64,000 nt of DNA, from the NCBI GenBank assembly GCA_032164245.1, contig JAVMKO010000020.1, positions 5,173,206 to 5,237,205 of the forward strand. The letters are read 5' to 3'. Position 1 is the stretch's first letter. Each line of letters begins with the position of its first letter. Origin of the DNA: Sternotherus odoratus. Taxonomy: Eukaryota > Chordata > Testudines > Kinosternidae. Shown here one piece after another: positions 46,501 to 61,500 of the stretch. Position numbers and translations under genes: made by a program. The notes under the pieces were generated by a model. That model worked only from the letters and a program-made list of their open reading frames with translations. It searched no databases and had not been told where the DNA came from.

Positions 46501-49500
46501 AAAAAAAAGCTTATGATTTCAGGTTGGCAATATTGGCACATTGCTTTATTAAAACATCAAATCCTCCACTGAAATCTGGAAGACAGTTTTTAAATGGCAG
46601 CAACTTGTAGTTTTCTGGCAAATTAATGCAAAGGTTGAAGAAAGTTAATTTATCAGAGGTAGAAAAAATAAACTCAGAAACATGGATCAGCCTCTATTAA
46701 TCCTGATTCTGCAGTTGGTAGAAATATCAGCCAGTAGTGGATTGGATTCTGCTACTTTTAAATGAATTGTCTGCATAGAAAAAGTTCAAGAATCTTTTAG
46801 AGAGATGCAGACTTCACAGAAATGAGAAGTTAAAAGTATATGGGCAACTTAAATTTACCCTGAATTTTAAATGTTGTTAAAAACTTGCCATGATAAAAGC
46901 GAAGACCAATAAAAATGTTCCCACGTCTCAAAAAGGGCTTCCTAATGAAAGCAGCATGCAGTGTTTGCAGCCCAAATATTGCTACATCAGAAAGTGAAAT
47001 GGACCATAAATAAAAGCAAAACTGGCTTCATAGATTTTCATTGTCTAAAGTAAGGTGAAATGCAAAACTCAACAGAGAACATTCATAGCAAGAAGCATAT
47101 TGGATATTTAAAATTCTTTTGTTTTTCATTTTAAAGGATTCCTGCTGGATAGGTTAAGCTCAGAATTTTGTTGCTGTAAAGTAGTGTGTGTGGAAGGGAA
47201 GGATAAAAGCTAATATGAAAAAGTTTGCATGGATTTCTGTAATATAAAATTAATCTTCTGGTCTCTATTGCACATTTCCTTTGAACAGGTCTCTAATCAC
47301 AAATCATGGGGCAAGCTAACGAGATATTCATAATAAAAAAAACCCTCCAACTAGAAATCTTGCATGCTTCTACTTCTTTTTCATATTCCTCTCCCCCCGA
47401 CCCGTACATTTGTTCAATAAGATCCTGATCCTGCAATTAGATCTACCCCAGACTTTGATGGGACAACACAGAGAGTCTGTCCATTCAGATCCAAATGGAG
47501 GATTGGAGGCCATGATCTGTATTTCAAATTCCCTGTGTTTCTCTGAAAGCGACCAGTGTACAGTTTATGGTGGAAACTGAAACATTGATGGATTTCATGG
47601 TCTTTGTATTTTTTCTTACCTTTGTAGGAAAGTAGCGACTGAACTTGAATTTCTTCAGCGTTACAGTCATGGAATAAGTCCCAAAGAAGAGGATGAAGGA
47701 CATGAGGGCTAAGTCAGGAACAAATTTACAGGATTTCCCTACTAGACTTCCGCCATACTTTAGACATTCCTTCTTACTCAGCTGGGTCCAGTCAAGAGCT
47801 GTTACATTAATAGCGTTGTACTTGGAATCGAAGTGTTGAAGAGAATAAACCAAAGTATTATTAATACATTGAGCGATTCTAGTGCGCAGGCAAATGCAAT
47901 TAATCATGTGGCACTGCTTAGGAGGACCACTATAATTTTGGGGAAAGGTAAAGTGCTTCAGAAAATATACAGTGCAATGCGTCACAGTCACCCATAAGAA
48001 CCTGGCTCAGAATCAACTTTGTTTGTAGATTTCAAAGTATTTCCGACAGTAAAAATAAAGATAACCGTAAATAGAAGTCACAATATTGGATCCCCAGCTT
48101 GACACTGCTAAAAAGGGCCTGGTTTTTGGAAAGTGAAAGTCAGACCCCTTTAAGGTGTCTCACGTTGGGCCCCCACAAGCTGGGGCACCCAGAATCGCTC
48201 ACATCTTCTGAAAGTCTCGGTCATTGTTTGTCTCTTGGCTGGTGTAAAATACACACCAATATAGGAGTAACTATCTGTTCCATGGTCTTGGAGTCTCTAC
48301 TTATTCTAACTTGTGAGTGTAGATAAGCCCTCAACTGGTTTATAAATTGCTGCAACTTTTCTAAGGGCTTGTCTATGCTTGAAAGTTAACTTGGACTAAG
48401 GTAGGGTGTAGAATTTAAAGTCTTTAAGGTAGGATGTAGAATTTAAAGTCTTTAAGGTAGGGTATAGAATTTAAAGTCTAATCGCTACTCCTGAATAACT
48501 GTGTGTAGACAAACACTTGTTCTGGTACAAGGTGGCTGGGAGTTCCTTAAGCCACAGCACACAGAGTTTCGCTGGTTTAACTTAGAGTGTGATTTTAAAT
48601 TGAGTTAAACGGCTGGGGAGGGTCTTTTCTCCATTTAAACTGGGCTCATTTCAATTTCAATGAAGTCAGCAAGGAACGGCTTCAAATTCAACTGCTATAG
48701 ACTGCTCTTAAAAAGAAATAAGCGTGTCCACGCAGAGGTTTGCTCTGGTTTAAATAAGCCAGGGCAAGTTTGTGCATAGAGAGGCCTCCCATTCAGTGGT
48801 GAGGTACATGATTCACTGATTACGTCTACACTGCACACACAGCCCAACGGGCACGGCTGTGGATTCTTTGGCTGGAGTCTGGCTGGGCACGTGAAGGGGA
48901 TGTCTCCAGAACATTGCAACTGGAACCAAGAGACGCATGGTTCCCAATCTGCTCCTTCCCCAAAGCCTAACATTAACTCCACGCCGGGATGGAAATCATT
49001 CGGTTGGCAAGTCACATAACTAAGAAGTGGTAACAAAGTCCTGTGGCACCTTAAAGACTAAGGACTTTGTTACCTCTGCTATTCCAGACTAACACGGCTA
49101 CCTCTCTGATTCATAACTAAGAAGCTGATTTCTAGATAGATGGCTGTAGGCTTTGATAGCATCCCTGGAAGACGACCGCGGGAGTGATTTAACTGTCGGA
49201 TCGCCATGTGTCCCCACTTACTTTCTTTCTAGGCTAAGAAAGGATCCAGGGGGCTCGGCTTACTCCCTACGTGAATACACATAAAACAAAAGTACTCACC
49301 ACAGAAATGTTAGTGTTGTTTGGTGCCAGCGGAACTGAACCATTGAACAATGTTGTATTCACTGTGGAAAAGAGGTTTGTTATTAAGGTTTTTTATATAT
49401 ACATGAAAACAGTCAAATCCAATCCAGCATGGAAATCCTGTTTAAGCCTAGCGGACGCTGCTGGCTTGAACCAGTAACCGCCCTTCCATTCCCAGGAGAG

Positions 49501-52500
49501 AGCAAAAAACTCAGTGTTCAGTTCCCAGCTAGGGTTACCTAGTGACATAAACAGCTGTGGGCCATTTAGACACCTCTGTCTACATGGAAGGGAAAGTGTG
49601 TAATGAAGTCCAGGATAAGCACATTATTACAGACCTGTTGGGAAGGGAGGGGGGTGGGACCCAGGAGTGAAACCCAGCAGAAAGGGCAGAACACAGATTT
49701 TGGGAGCTAGAGTGTAAACTCTGGTTCTAACTCCAGCAGCAACTTCTTCCTGATTAATACGGTGTGCAGCCTTCCATTTAGACCAGACAAGGACCCCGAG
49801 GGCTGCATTAACAACTTGCCAGGAGCCCCAGAGATGCACTGCATTGCAAGAAAATGGAACAGATTGTATCTTCCTTCATTATGAGGACAGGCGACTCATG
49901 GAGACTACAGGTCCCATGGTGCAACACTACATCTTAGGTCACGTGGCCTCCAACTCTGCTCCCACGCATCTTGGGATTTGTGGGGTTGGTGGGCTTTCCT
50001 TCCACTTTAAATGACCACATTGGGCCCATGGACCACATTCGTCGGCAACCCAGGCCACTGTCAGAAGCCTAACTAAAAAGAGTGGCCACATACATACACA
50101 GAACCCCTTTTGGTTTTCTGGGTAGCTTCCAGGGAGACACACCAAGGAGAGCCCTCCCTGAATCAAATCAAGCCATGCCCCCTGCCACCCATTAGGAGAC
50201 TTCTCCTAGCTCTCTGAATGCCCCCTCAGCTGTTCACTGTGTTCTCTGCCATTATTGCTTACCACCAACTGAGAGAACGCATGACGCAGATGGAGTTCCT
50301 TCTTCAAAGCCTTCACTTTTCTGGATGTGGGAGGGGGCAGGGGTTCATGGTTTGAAAGGTAAGAGGTCCATCTGAAAGAACTGCCATTCTTGGGGGAGGG
50401 AGGCACTGGAGAGACCCCAATGTCTCTTTCTCCGGGAGAGGGGCTTACCCTCATTCTTAGAGCATCACGCCTTCTGTAAGAACGTTGTGACTTTTGGAGA
50501 TATCCACTGGGGCCCACCTTTTTAGAAACAAGCTGGGGAAAAAGAAACCCTTCTCTTTCCTGAAGTTGCTTTTGCTCAACAGGTCACCTCTTGTCTAAGG
50601 TGAATCTCTTCCGTTGCTATCCTGGATTCTTGCTGCAAGAAAGGGGCTTCCTTCTCTAACCCTGCCCAGCCCCTTTCAAGGAGAAAATGGATGGAGAGAG
50701 AATGCACTCTTTTACACTTGGAAACCCGAATGGAGAAAAACCAAACTGCAGCACTAAGGACAGTACTTAGAGCACTTCTCTGGAGCCTTCTGTTTCAGGA
50801 TTTTAAAGTGCTTAACTAAGTGTCAACACCCTTGGTATGTCGGTATTATTCCACCCATTGTATAGATGGGGAAACTGAAGCCCAGAGAGGTTAAGTGACT
50901 TTCCAAAGGAAGCAGAACAACTCAGAGGTAGGATGAACACAAGCTGTGAATTTCTGTTGTAACCGACACCCACTGCCTGCTTCAAGAAAACCCTGCAGAA
51001 GGATGAACTTACTGAAAAAAAAAACACCCTATGCATATTTACATGTGTTTTGAACCTAATTTTCCCACTGCTGCAGATGAATTTGTTAAGTCATGAGGTT
51101 TCTTTTGGCAGGCATGGATTCATCATGGGAGCTGTAGTCTTCATGGGCCGCCCATCTAGTTAACAATTCTTCATATACATTAAAGACTGTTATAAAAAGG
51201 GCAGTGAATAATTGTTCTCCATGACCACTGCAGGCAGAACCAAGAGTAATGGGCTTAATCTGCAGCAAAGGAGATTTAGATGAGATATTAGGAAAAAATG
51301 TAAGTTGGGCACTGGAAAGGACTTATGGAATCCCCATTGGTGGAGGTCTTGAAGAACAGGTTAGACAAACACCTGTCAGGGATGGTCTAAAGTTGATTTG
51401 ATCATGCCTCAGCTCAAGGGACTGGACCAGATGACCTCTTGAGGTCCCTTCCGGCCCAACATTTCTATAATTCCGAAGGTGGCAAACATAACATCTAATG
51501 TCCTGCCTCAAGATACTGTCCCTGATGAACTACACAGGATAATTAATTAAGGAGAAGTGATTGCTGGGTTAGAATCAGAGTCCTCGGTGCTATCACAACA
51601 CTACTCCACCACCAGAGAAAAGGAAGGGAAAAGCCACTCATGTGACTTTTGGTTTGATTAACTCCAGACTTCCCAGTGTTAAAGGTTTCTTTCGACAACC
51701 TTTGGCTTTTCCAGAACCAGACATATTTGCGATTTCTACGGCTTGAAATTGTTCATTGCCCATCTTAAAGAATACTGTAGCACTGGCTGTATTTTTATGA
51801 GAAGGCCCATAAAAGTGCTTTACACAAATGGATATATTGGACTCAAGAGAAAAGTCGGAGATATTAAAAAATAAAAATAAAACAAAAGGGTAAGAGTATC
51901 AAATATTAAATAATTTTAATATTTATAAAGTGATACTCACTTGAGATTGAAAGCAGCCCAATAGATGTGTGCAGCAAAGACAAATATGATACAAATCAGT
52001 TACAATAGTCAAAAATCAGAGCTAACAAAAATAAATAAAAGGACCAAAAGGAGATTAACACACACTCTCAATATCTGGAAGAGCGAAATGTCCAAATCAG
52101 AGACCACTTTATTAGCTGCCCAGAGCAACACGGGTGGACGATCAAGTTTAAGTGGCAACTGAAGGTTTACAGCATAGAAAACCTTCTAGAGGAGAATGGG
52201 GTTTCCAGGTGGACTTCGGGGTCTGTGTGTAACAAAGGAGATACGTGTGGTTTCGGTTTGCTCAGCTGTTTTAAGTCACTTAAAATACATTTGATTTTTA
52301 AATTAACTCAGTGATGGTAAAAGATGCAGCTTGACAGCTCTGGAGACTGAAATCCTTTGTCTGGTCACAGAACAGATACTGCATGGATGAAAAGGCAGCT
52401 GGCTGTGCACACAGACCAAGCCAACTTGCCTCAAACTATGTCCTGAAGGGACTGCCGCTGGGAGTGAGAGTAATTCAGTCTCTGTGGGATACATCATGTT

Positions 52501-55500
52501 GTACAGACACAGTCCAAAGGCAGAAAGTGCCCTGGGACTCCCACGCGCTTCTGTATAGTTCACCTGTCACTACACCCCGATAAGGGTTTGAGTTCAAAGG
52601 AAGCTCTCACTACAGGGGACCATCTTGCTAAAAAGAATATTACGATGAAGCTAAAAAGAAACATTTTTTTTGGATATCCTCAGAAATCAGAGAGTTGATT
52701 TAGTTCCCTCTGGTTCAAACCAGAATTCCAAAGTGTGTTTACAGGAGACACATGTACAATGTGTGGGTCTCAGAGCAGTTTGCGGGAACCCTCTAACCTA
52801 CCGTTACAACTGGTTGTAGTAGATGGGCAGCCTCGGAGGACAGAGGTCAAATGAGCCATAAATTCCTCTTGTTTTCCATGAAATCTAAGTGTACTGAAAA
52901 TCTTTCTATTCATATTAGTTGTGGTTCTTTCATACAAAATCCAAACTTTTACCTTAAAATATTTCACAGTTTCTCCAAACATGAAGGGAATTCACTGAGC
53001 TATGCATGAGAGAGCTGGTTGGAAAATGAAGGGGTTTTCCTGCAGAAAATTCTGACTTTTCAGTAAAACCCCCTGATTTCTCCCCAGTTTTTGGCAACGG
53101 AAAACTAATAAAATTTTGGCCAAAAATTGAAAGAATTTTGCTTGTCAACACTTTAGTTTGCCAATGAGAAACTGAATTTTTTCAAGAGACACAGACACTT
53201 TCTGGTGAAATGTTCATTTTTTGGGTCAAAAATCCAGTTTTCCATTGGAAAAAATTTCAGATGGAAAATTTTCCAACCAGCCCGGATGGATGAGTCCGAA
53301 GGGAAGAAATTGGAGATGGCATATGACAGGACTTGGAATGGGCAGTAAATATATATATAATTTCTCAGGCCAGGTCTACACTACTTGTCCGATCGGCGGG
53401 TAGAGATGGATCTTTTGGGGATTGATTTATCACGTCTCATCTAGACGCGATAAATCGATTCCCGAGCGCTCTCCCGTCGACTCCGGAACTCCAGCACGGC
53501 GAGAGGCGCAGGCGGAGTTGACGGGGGAGCGACTCAGCGTCACGAAGATGCTGAGGTAAGTGGACCTGAATACGTCGACTTCAGCTATGCTATTCGCGTA
53601 GCTGCAGTTGCATATGTTAGGTCGATCCCCATGCCCCAGTGTAGACCGGGGCTCAGAGAACTATATCTCAGTAATAGGATCCAGTAGCCCAAACCAGGTA
53701 GTACATTACTCCTAAATCAACGAAAGGACGGGGAGCTGGTTTCCTTCCCTAACTTCCTCTGTCTCTCCGTCTGCATTCCATATGGTTGTGTCATGTACTC
53801 GGTGTTCTGGCGGAGAATTATTGGCAGACACCAGCCGGCAATGTTTTGACATGCCTCTTTCAGGATGGCCTGGTACATATCACCGAGGTGACCTCACCAA
53901 TTGCACGTTAACAGGCACAGGTTTCCAATCATATTAAACTGGAAATTGCAAGGCAGAGAAAATATTTTGTTTGTTTTTCAAAAAGAAAAGAGCTGCTGTT
54001 TTCTGTCCACATCTCGAGAGAGTGACGGGACGTGTCAGCAAGGCAGCAAAAGGAAATTTCCTGTAGGACTCAAAGAAGCAGGCGAGATTCCCACTCTGCT
54101 GCAAACAGGACATGTACACCCCAGACCTGGTCCAGACTTACCTCCTCCCCTTCCTGGGGTCTGTCTTTACTGTTATAACAACCAAACATAAATCTCTTAA
54201 GCTTTCTGTAGGGTTATTCCTATAGTTTTTACCCTATTCTTTTTCGCCCCTCTAATACTGTAAGTGGGAACTAACAGGATCTCTGCTGCCAGTATGAGTT
54301 GTCGGAAACCGCTCTGCTTCTTAAATCACTTGCAGATCCCTGCATTCCTGTGTGCGTTCCTGGAACCTGCCATGGTATTACAGCTCTATTCGGCCTTTAA
54401 TATATATTGCAGAAATTTCCCTTGCCCTCTCTCATTAGTTCCCTTGACTCTACTTGATGCATCACGTATCTCATGCAGAAATATAGCTCCAATGATGTCC
54501 ATGCACCAAGTATGTTACCCTTGAAGTGTTCACGTTTCATTAGGTAAACTGAGTAACGTGGCCACGCACATGCAGCGCTTCCGTGGCAGAGCTAAGAATA
54601 GGATGCAGGAGTCCTAGCTCTGAGTTCCCTGCTCTAACCACTACACCACAGTCCAATGGCATGCTGGTAATTCAAAGCACACGGCTGCATTATACCACTG
54701 CAAAAAGGATACTCATGAATCAAATGAGCACAGAACATCACTGATTTCCACCGGGAAAGGAGACAATCCAGTGGGTTTCTGCAGAATGGGACTGAATGCA
54801 ATTGTGTACTGGACCAGGAATTTTTCAATTTCCTCTGAAGCGTCTAGTAAAGGATGGTAGAGATAGGATGCTAGAGACCTGGGTCAATGGAGAGTTGTTT
54901 TGTCTGATCTATGGGCATTCTTATGTTCCTAAAAAAAGGGGGGGAAATGCTTTTGCTGACAGCAGGTCTTTCTGAAAGGTTACTTGCTACTGATGCAGGA
55001 AAAAGCTTCAACAAACCAATATCAACACGAGCCAAGCCAGCTAAATGCTTCAGCGGCAGCGTTTACTGCTCAGCAGATTTAATATTTGGATCAGACCAGT
55101 TTATCAACTTTGGCCAAGACATTTTAGAACACACTGTAGGAAACACACCTGCGCCGGCTGAGGAGACAGAAAGGTGGCCTCGGCAGTCGCTAGTTTCGAT
55201 GATTTTACAAGAGTCAAGATGGCAAAGGACCAAACAAATCAAACTGTGCGTGAATGCTCAGTAATGCATTTCAGTGTGGAGAGATTTTGAGAGGGGATAT
55301 TCCTGGTTTCTAGTCAGCCCGAAGGTGCAAATGGACTTTCCAACAAGAGAGCTTTGGCAGGATAAGCACGGGGCTTAGCCAAGAAGCAAAACAGACACTA
55401 CGATGCAGAGCAGGGTTCTGCCAACATGAGAAACACACAATGCCGACACCACTGAAGAACTCCAAGAGTCCATTGACTTTTCCTCGTCTTAGCTGAGGGC

Positions 55501-58500
55501 TTGTTTCCACTACTGCTTAAGTTAATGTCAGTTACGTTGCTCAGGCGTGTGAAAAAGCCACCCCACTGGGCAACGTAAGTCGACTTACAGCAGTGTCAGG
55601 TGGAGACGCTCTCCTGCGGACATAGCTTCCCTCTCTCACGGAGGTGGAATAATCACAGAATCACAGAATATCAGGGTTGGACAGGATCTCAGGAGGTATC
55701 TAGTCCAACCCCCTGCTCAAAGCAGGACCAACCCCCACTAATAATGATGTCGACAGGAGAGAGCTCTCCTGTTGCCACGGTGTGTCTTTGCCAGCTGTGC
55801 TCCAGTGGCAATCCAGTAGAGTGTGGTGGCATAGACTAGCCCTGACTGAACTGTTGTGTGGTGGGGAACGTAGAGATGATTCCAGACCAAAACAACCCTG
55901 GAAGGACTTGCAGCAGTCAGTAGCGTGTTTCTGCCTGCCCAGCTTGCGAGGAAACAAATACAGTCTCCAAGACTCTCCAGATATGGGGAATGTGAGTGGA
56001 GAGTCCACTCTAGCCTCTCGCAAGCATTCTCACTGAATTCAGCAGGACACTTAAACACACGCTTAACTTTAAACCTCTGCGTAGTTTCATGGATTTCAGT
56101 CAGGCTACTTGTGTGCTTAACTTTAAGCACATCTTGAGACTGTCGCTGGACCAGGCCCAAATGCGCGGCCCTTACAGGGTCAAGCCCTTAGTTTGGAGCG
56201 GAATGGCTGCAAGGTCGTTATGATGACTGTCAATTAACATGTCAACACACTGAAGAAGAGGAAAAAGACACGACACATGAGGCTGGTGGCACAGGCCACA
56301 GTTTCACAAGGGAAATTGTGAGATCACGGCACAACATCACAACCCAGAGTCCTCATGTCAGGATGATGCCAACAGGTGACCTAAAAAGCTTGTTAAAAAA
56401 CAGTGATGAAGATGGCACCAACGTGTATGTACCTAGAAGCTTCGCGGACCTAGGTAGAGTATAGCTAGTCCAGAAGAACACCTACGGGCACTGCAAATCA
56501 CACACCAGGCTGTTGTGTAGACGTACCCACTGGGCCACAACGAGATGTTGCAATATAATCAGTCTAGATATCAGTAATGGTGCTCATCACCATGGTATCT
56601 GAGCTGGAGGGGACATTTCGCACTGTGTTGTGGTTGTTTAGTAGCACAAATGCCAGTTGTTGATAACCACGAGTCAAGAAAAGAAACCAAAAAAAGGGAC
56701 ATATGTTACTTGTAGCACAGCAGATAAGCAGCGAGCATGTAATGAAGTGCAATCAGATAGATTTCTATGGAGGTTATTTGGCAGGGCAGTGCTTATGTCT
56801 ACACTTCTGTTTCCAGAGTGTGTGTTGTGTTGTCGGACCTTTCTACCTGCTCCTTCCCCTAGTTATTTTTAAATCTCCAAGAGCGTTTTTCTCCCCTTAA
56901 ATAAATCAGCAATTTTGAGGGGACCCACGTCCCGATAACATTACAATAAACGACTCTGTTCCCTTCTGAGCGCTAGTAGAACTTTTGCGGTGCTGAGTTG
57001 TGTATCTGAATTCAGGATAATTTGGAACTTAACTTCCAAGAGCAAATATGAATATTGAGGATGAAAGGAAAAGAAAAAGCTGGTTGGGTTGGTTTTGGTG
57101 TGATCTAAATGAGCCTGAATTACAGCCTTCTTCAATACAGCCATTGGCAGAGAACGGGTACATCTTGGCTCTGGAAAAAGTTTGGCTTCCTCTCACCCAG
57201 TGTCGCTTTGCTTTAATTGCCCTGTCCCTTTGTATCTTTACGGTGGTAGAAATTAGCGCAATACCGTACGAAGCTGTTAAAAATCAGAACAAAAAACCCC
57301 ACCTCCAACTCCGACATGGACGCATGTCTACAGAAGGACCAAGGGGTGAACCAGTCAAAAGGGGTGTGGAAACTTAGTGAATATCCCACTGGAAGTCCTG
57401 TCAATGAACACATTTAAAACTGGAGATGATAGAGCCATTCAAGAATATATCCTCGGGAACAATCCAGTATTGGCCAGGAAGTTGGATCTAACAAGTCTTC
57501 TCCATCTCTAATGCCTATGGTTTTACATCTGGCCATCTATAAAGGAGGTATTTTCTACACTACCTCAGTGACCAGGGAAGGGCTGGCCTGCCAAGAACGA
57601 GATGATTTAAAAAAAAATTGCTCCCTCTTGGGAGCACTGCTCTAGGGAACCAGGTTAGGGGACATTTTGCTGGTGTGGGGGTCGCGCCTCAAATCCCTAT
57701 TGGACAGAGACCATATGCTGTGGGATGACATTGTAATCCACCCAAAGGTACTGTGTCCATAGGTGGATGGACACTCATAACCTCTCTATTGTGGGGGGTG
57801 AGGATGAAATTCATATCCAGAAATGTCCTTTGAAAGTGCGGCTGGCCAAGATTTAATCATCTTATTGTCGGGAGATCTCAAAGCACTTTACAAAGCAGGT
57901 CAGGATCATTTCCCCCATTTTTACAGATGGGGAAACTGAGGCACGGAGAATTGCCCAGAGTCACCCAGCAGGCAAGTGACAGAGCTGGGAAGAGAATCTA
58001 AGTCTCCCAAGTTCCAGGCCAGTGTTCTAACAACTAGGCAGCACTGCTCCCATTTAAAACAAGCTCCTGCAGCAAAGGCTACACGCCCCTCCACCGGGTC
58101 GCAATTTGCAAGGAACAATCAGGAAGCTGTGCAGCACTCTCTCTCAAGGACCGGTCCTCAGCTTAACAGTGAAATTCTCAATAGGGAATAGGACTTGTAC
58201 TCACCTGGGTCAGGAGCAATGCACTCGCATTTGTACATGGTCACGTAGTCTGGTTTGAAGTCTGCATTGATAGGGTAATACTTAAAGGCGCCGATCATCT
58301 TCTTGATAGCATCATAGATGAAGATAAAGCTGATGAGGGTGGAGAAGCCCTCCTCCGTGAAGCGTGTGATGTACTTTATAATGAAGCTGGCGTCGGTGGC
58401 CACCAGGATAAGGCACTGAAGGGCGGAGTGTAGGCCGATCCACAGGCGGAACTCCATGTAGTCTATGCTGTTGCCTCTGGAATTGGGCACAACAGGAGAA

Positions 58501-61500
58501 CAAAAGCTCGGCTCAGGAAAGAGGGAGAACTGAGGGCTCATGAAAAGTGTCACCGTATCTGATTTCCAGTGAAGGGAAGAGACCCCCCCCCCCAGAGGGG
58601 TCCTTTCACACCTGATAATGGCCACCGTCTTGGAAAAAGAAATCAGAACCTGTGTACTTATATGGCCTCCATTTCCATCCTTGCAACACTCTGAGAAATT
58701 AGGACAGTGCCGGTAGCCCCACTACAGAGGGGGAACTGAAGCAGAGAGACTACGTGGCTTGCTCAAGGTCATACAAGAAGTCTGTGGCAGAGCAGAGAAT
58801 TGAAGCCAGGCTGCCAAAGTCCCAGGCTAGTGCCCTAACCACTGGCCCATTCTTCCTCTAACTCTGTTAGGTACAAGTAAGAGACACGTGGATGGGGATG
58901 GACTCACAGGAGCAATAGAAGAACCACAGTAGGGGGCACCCAGCGGAGAACCCCAGACAGGCTCCTGGGAGTCATCCACAGGACAGGTATGGACGAGTTT
59001 CCTCACTCTGCCCTGCCAATGGGCCCCTCACCAGCGCAGTGGCTACCCCTGACAAGGGTCCGAGGTGACTCAGGCTCCATGGCCCATCCAGTCTTTGGTC
59101 ACCGGGCTGAGGCGGCCACTGATTGGGCCGGGGAGGCGGGTGCTTTTGGGATGTGGGTGCCCTGCCCCAGTAAGCAAACCCGCTGGGGAAGCTCCCCCAG
59201 CATCCTTCGAGGAGAAGGCTCTCTAGGTCTCTTCTCTATGGTAGACCCACCTGGAGTGCTGCCCACCGCCATAATGACGTGTCTAGTGGGACGCTACGTA
59301 GGCCTCAACCATGGCTCTGAACCTGCCCTGCTCTTGTGCCCTGCTCCCCCCCTCTGGTGTTACCGCCATGAGGGCCGCGATTCCCAGCGAGCGCCACCTA
59401 CTTGCTGAAGTCGAAGAGGAGCTTTTCGAAGATGAGGATGGGCCCGGTGCTGCTCAGGATAATGAGCGGCTGCCCGGCAAAGAAGCAGAACAGGGAGCCT
59501 GCCATTGCCGTGCCGAGGAAGCTCTCCATGACCCCCTTTGGGAAGAGAAACCACGTGGGGAGAAGGTCAGACCGGTGCCCTGGGGTGCCCCTCCATGCAG
59601 AGGGCCAGAGGAGTTGTGCTGAGGGGAGGTCTAATCACAGAGCGCGGCTGAGGAACACAATGACGGCAGTTCTCCTGCACGTTCTTCCCGGCCTGCGTCT
59701 CATTGACATGACAAGGATTCCCGCGTCGTCCCTCAAGACCCGTGTCAGCGGTTTGGGGCTGGTACTAAGCTGAATGGGCATTGGCGAATTACCACACTTA
59801 GCACGGGTGCCGGGCCACAGATCAGGAGAAACGCTGTCAGAAGCAGCAATTTCATTACTCGTAGCACTGTGAGGTATCTGTGGGGCTCAGACCTGGTGGT
59901 CTGGGGTCTGCAATCCCTCAAGTCTCTCCCTCAGCCGGAGTGACAGTTATGTCCAAGCCTTAGCTAGGCCTGGCTTTTCATACCGAGGACCGCAGCCCTG
60001 CCCTGTGCTGGGCTAGTGCACCAGTGTGGGGAGGAGCGGGGTGGAAATCTCTCTCAGCCACAGGGAGGAGAACTGGCCACACAGAGGGGCAATTCTAAAG
60101 GAACTTGGCCTGCTGCTGTGAATCCTGCTCTCTGCCGCATGTGTTAGCAAGGGGCAGGAGAGAAAATGTCTCACCCTGTAGCACAGCTAAGGTGCCACCC
60201 TGCAAACATCGGGGCACCTGTGTCCAAACTTTCTGGCTGGGGCCCAGCTCTAACAAGCCTTCGGAGGAGGAGAAAGAGACCTCCCTGGGCAGCTCTCTGG
60301 TTTACCTGGTAGTTGTCTGTAGCATCCCCAAGCAGTCCCCCAAAGGTGATGGCATTTGTGATGCAACCCAGGTAAATGAAGAGGATGGCGGAGATGGACT
60401 GGATATGAAAGCCTTCGTAGAAATCACTGGGGAACCAGGGCAGCTTTCTCTTGATATCCAAATATAGGCCGCCGCAAAACCTGGGGGAGAGACGCAGAAG
60501 GGTCCCAGGTGTGGCAATCCAATGAGCACCAAGTGGCACTAAGCAATTTAGGATTATTTGTGCTGTCCTAGTGCCTGGGAGATGACTCAGGACTCAGCCG
60601 CACTAGGTATGGTATAAACGCATAACAAGGATTCACCAGGGGGTGTTTTACCCTGCGATAGCTGGGGGTGACTGCAGTTTATGCGGACCGACCCAAGGCT
60701 GGCTTTAATCAAGCGTTAGTGGGCAAGCCTCATGAGTAAATAGCCACAGTTCCAGGTGGGCTTGGAGTACTGGGTTCTGGAGCAGGGGTCACTGCCGCTC
60801 TCTCGGTCCAGTTGCCGCGCTAGCTAGATTAACGCTTGCTCAGGTAGGGCTACAAAAGTTGCCAACGTGCCCTGTGATTGCAGCACAGACGTCCCTGAAG
60901 CATGAAAGAACGGGGGGATGCAACAAACAGATGAGGGGGGCACAGGCAACCGGTGGGCCCCGTGTCATTCGTACGCATCAAGACTTGTGTTCGGCGGCAC
61001 GGACGTTTCTGTGGCATGTGCCGACCCCACGGCAGAATCCAGCCTGACACTTGCTTCTACTTTTCCTGGCTGCATTTAGGCAGGAGACTAGGCCGTGCCC
61101 ATTTTGCTCGTTGGCAAACAGAAGCAATTGCGCACGCATGTGAGCCCGTGGCTGGGCAGCTCCCCATATTTGCACGCTCGACGGCACTTTTGCACCAACA
61201 CCCATCCGGGCCGGCCTTCGCCAGGATCGGTGTAAATCAAGGCATGACTGAGACCTCGTGGACAGTTGTGGGGGAGGACAATTTGGGGAGTGTGCTGGGA
61301 GGGGGACAGAGGTGCTTGTATCTGGGGTGGGGAATTTCATTGATCCTTGAAGGGGAAGGGAAGATGGCAGGCCGGAAGATGGAGGAGGTTAGAGGAGAGG
61401 GCTGAAAGCGTATTGCCCCAAAGCACAGGACGGAGGCCAGCCCCGTCCGGTGCTCTCACCAGTGCACTGCACAATGTTTCAGGGTTTGCTTACCTGCCCG

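Larger units (their letters stand above)
49362..58204 (-). other. SLC4A5 8.8-kb intron
   Basis: It contains CR1, MIR, MITE and fold-back elements listed separately. The stretches 49500-50800, 51550-53000, 53700-54800 and 56200-57850 hold nothing recognised. No missing exon is needed: the flanking exons join in frame (CIAPDP-VNTT). Confidence 0.6.

Noticed and set aside
58205..58476. Possible hidden intron in the 272-nt SLC4A5 exon
   Set aside because: The frame is continuous and matches the NBCe2 sequence throughout; no GT/AG pair is needed.
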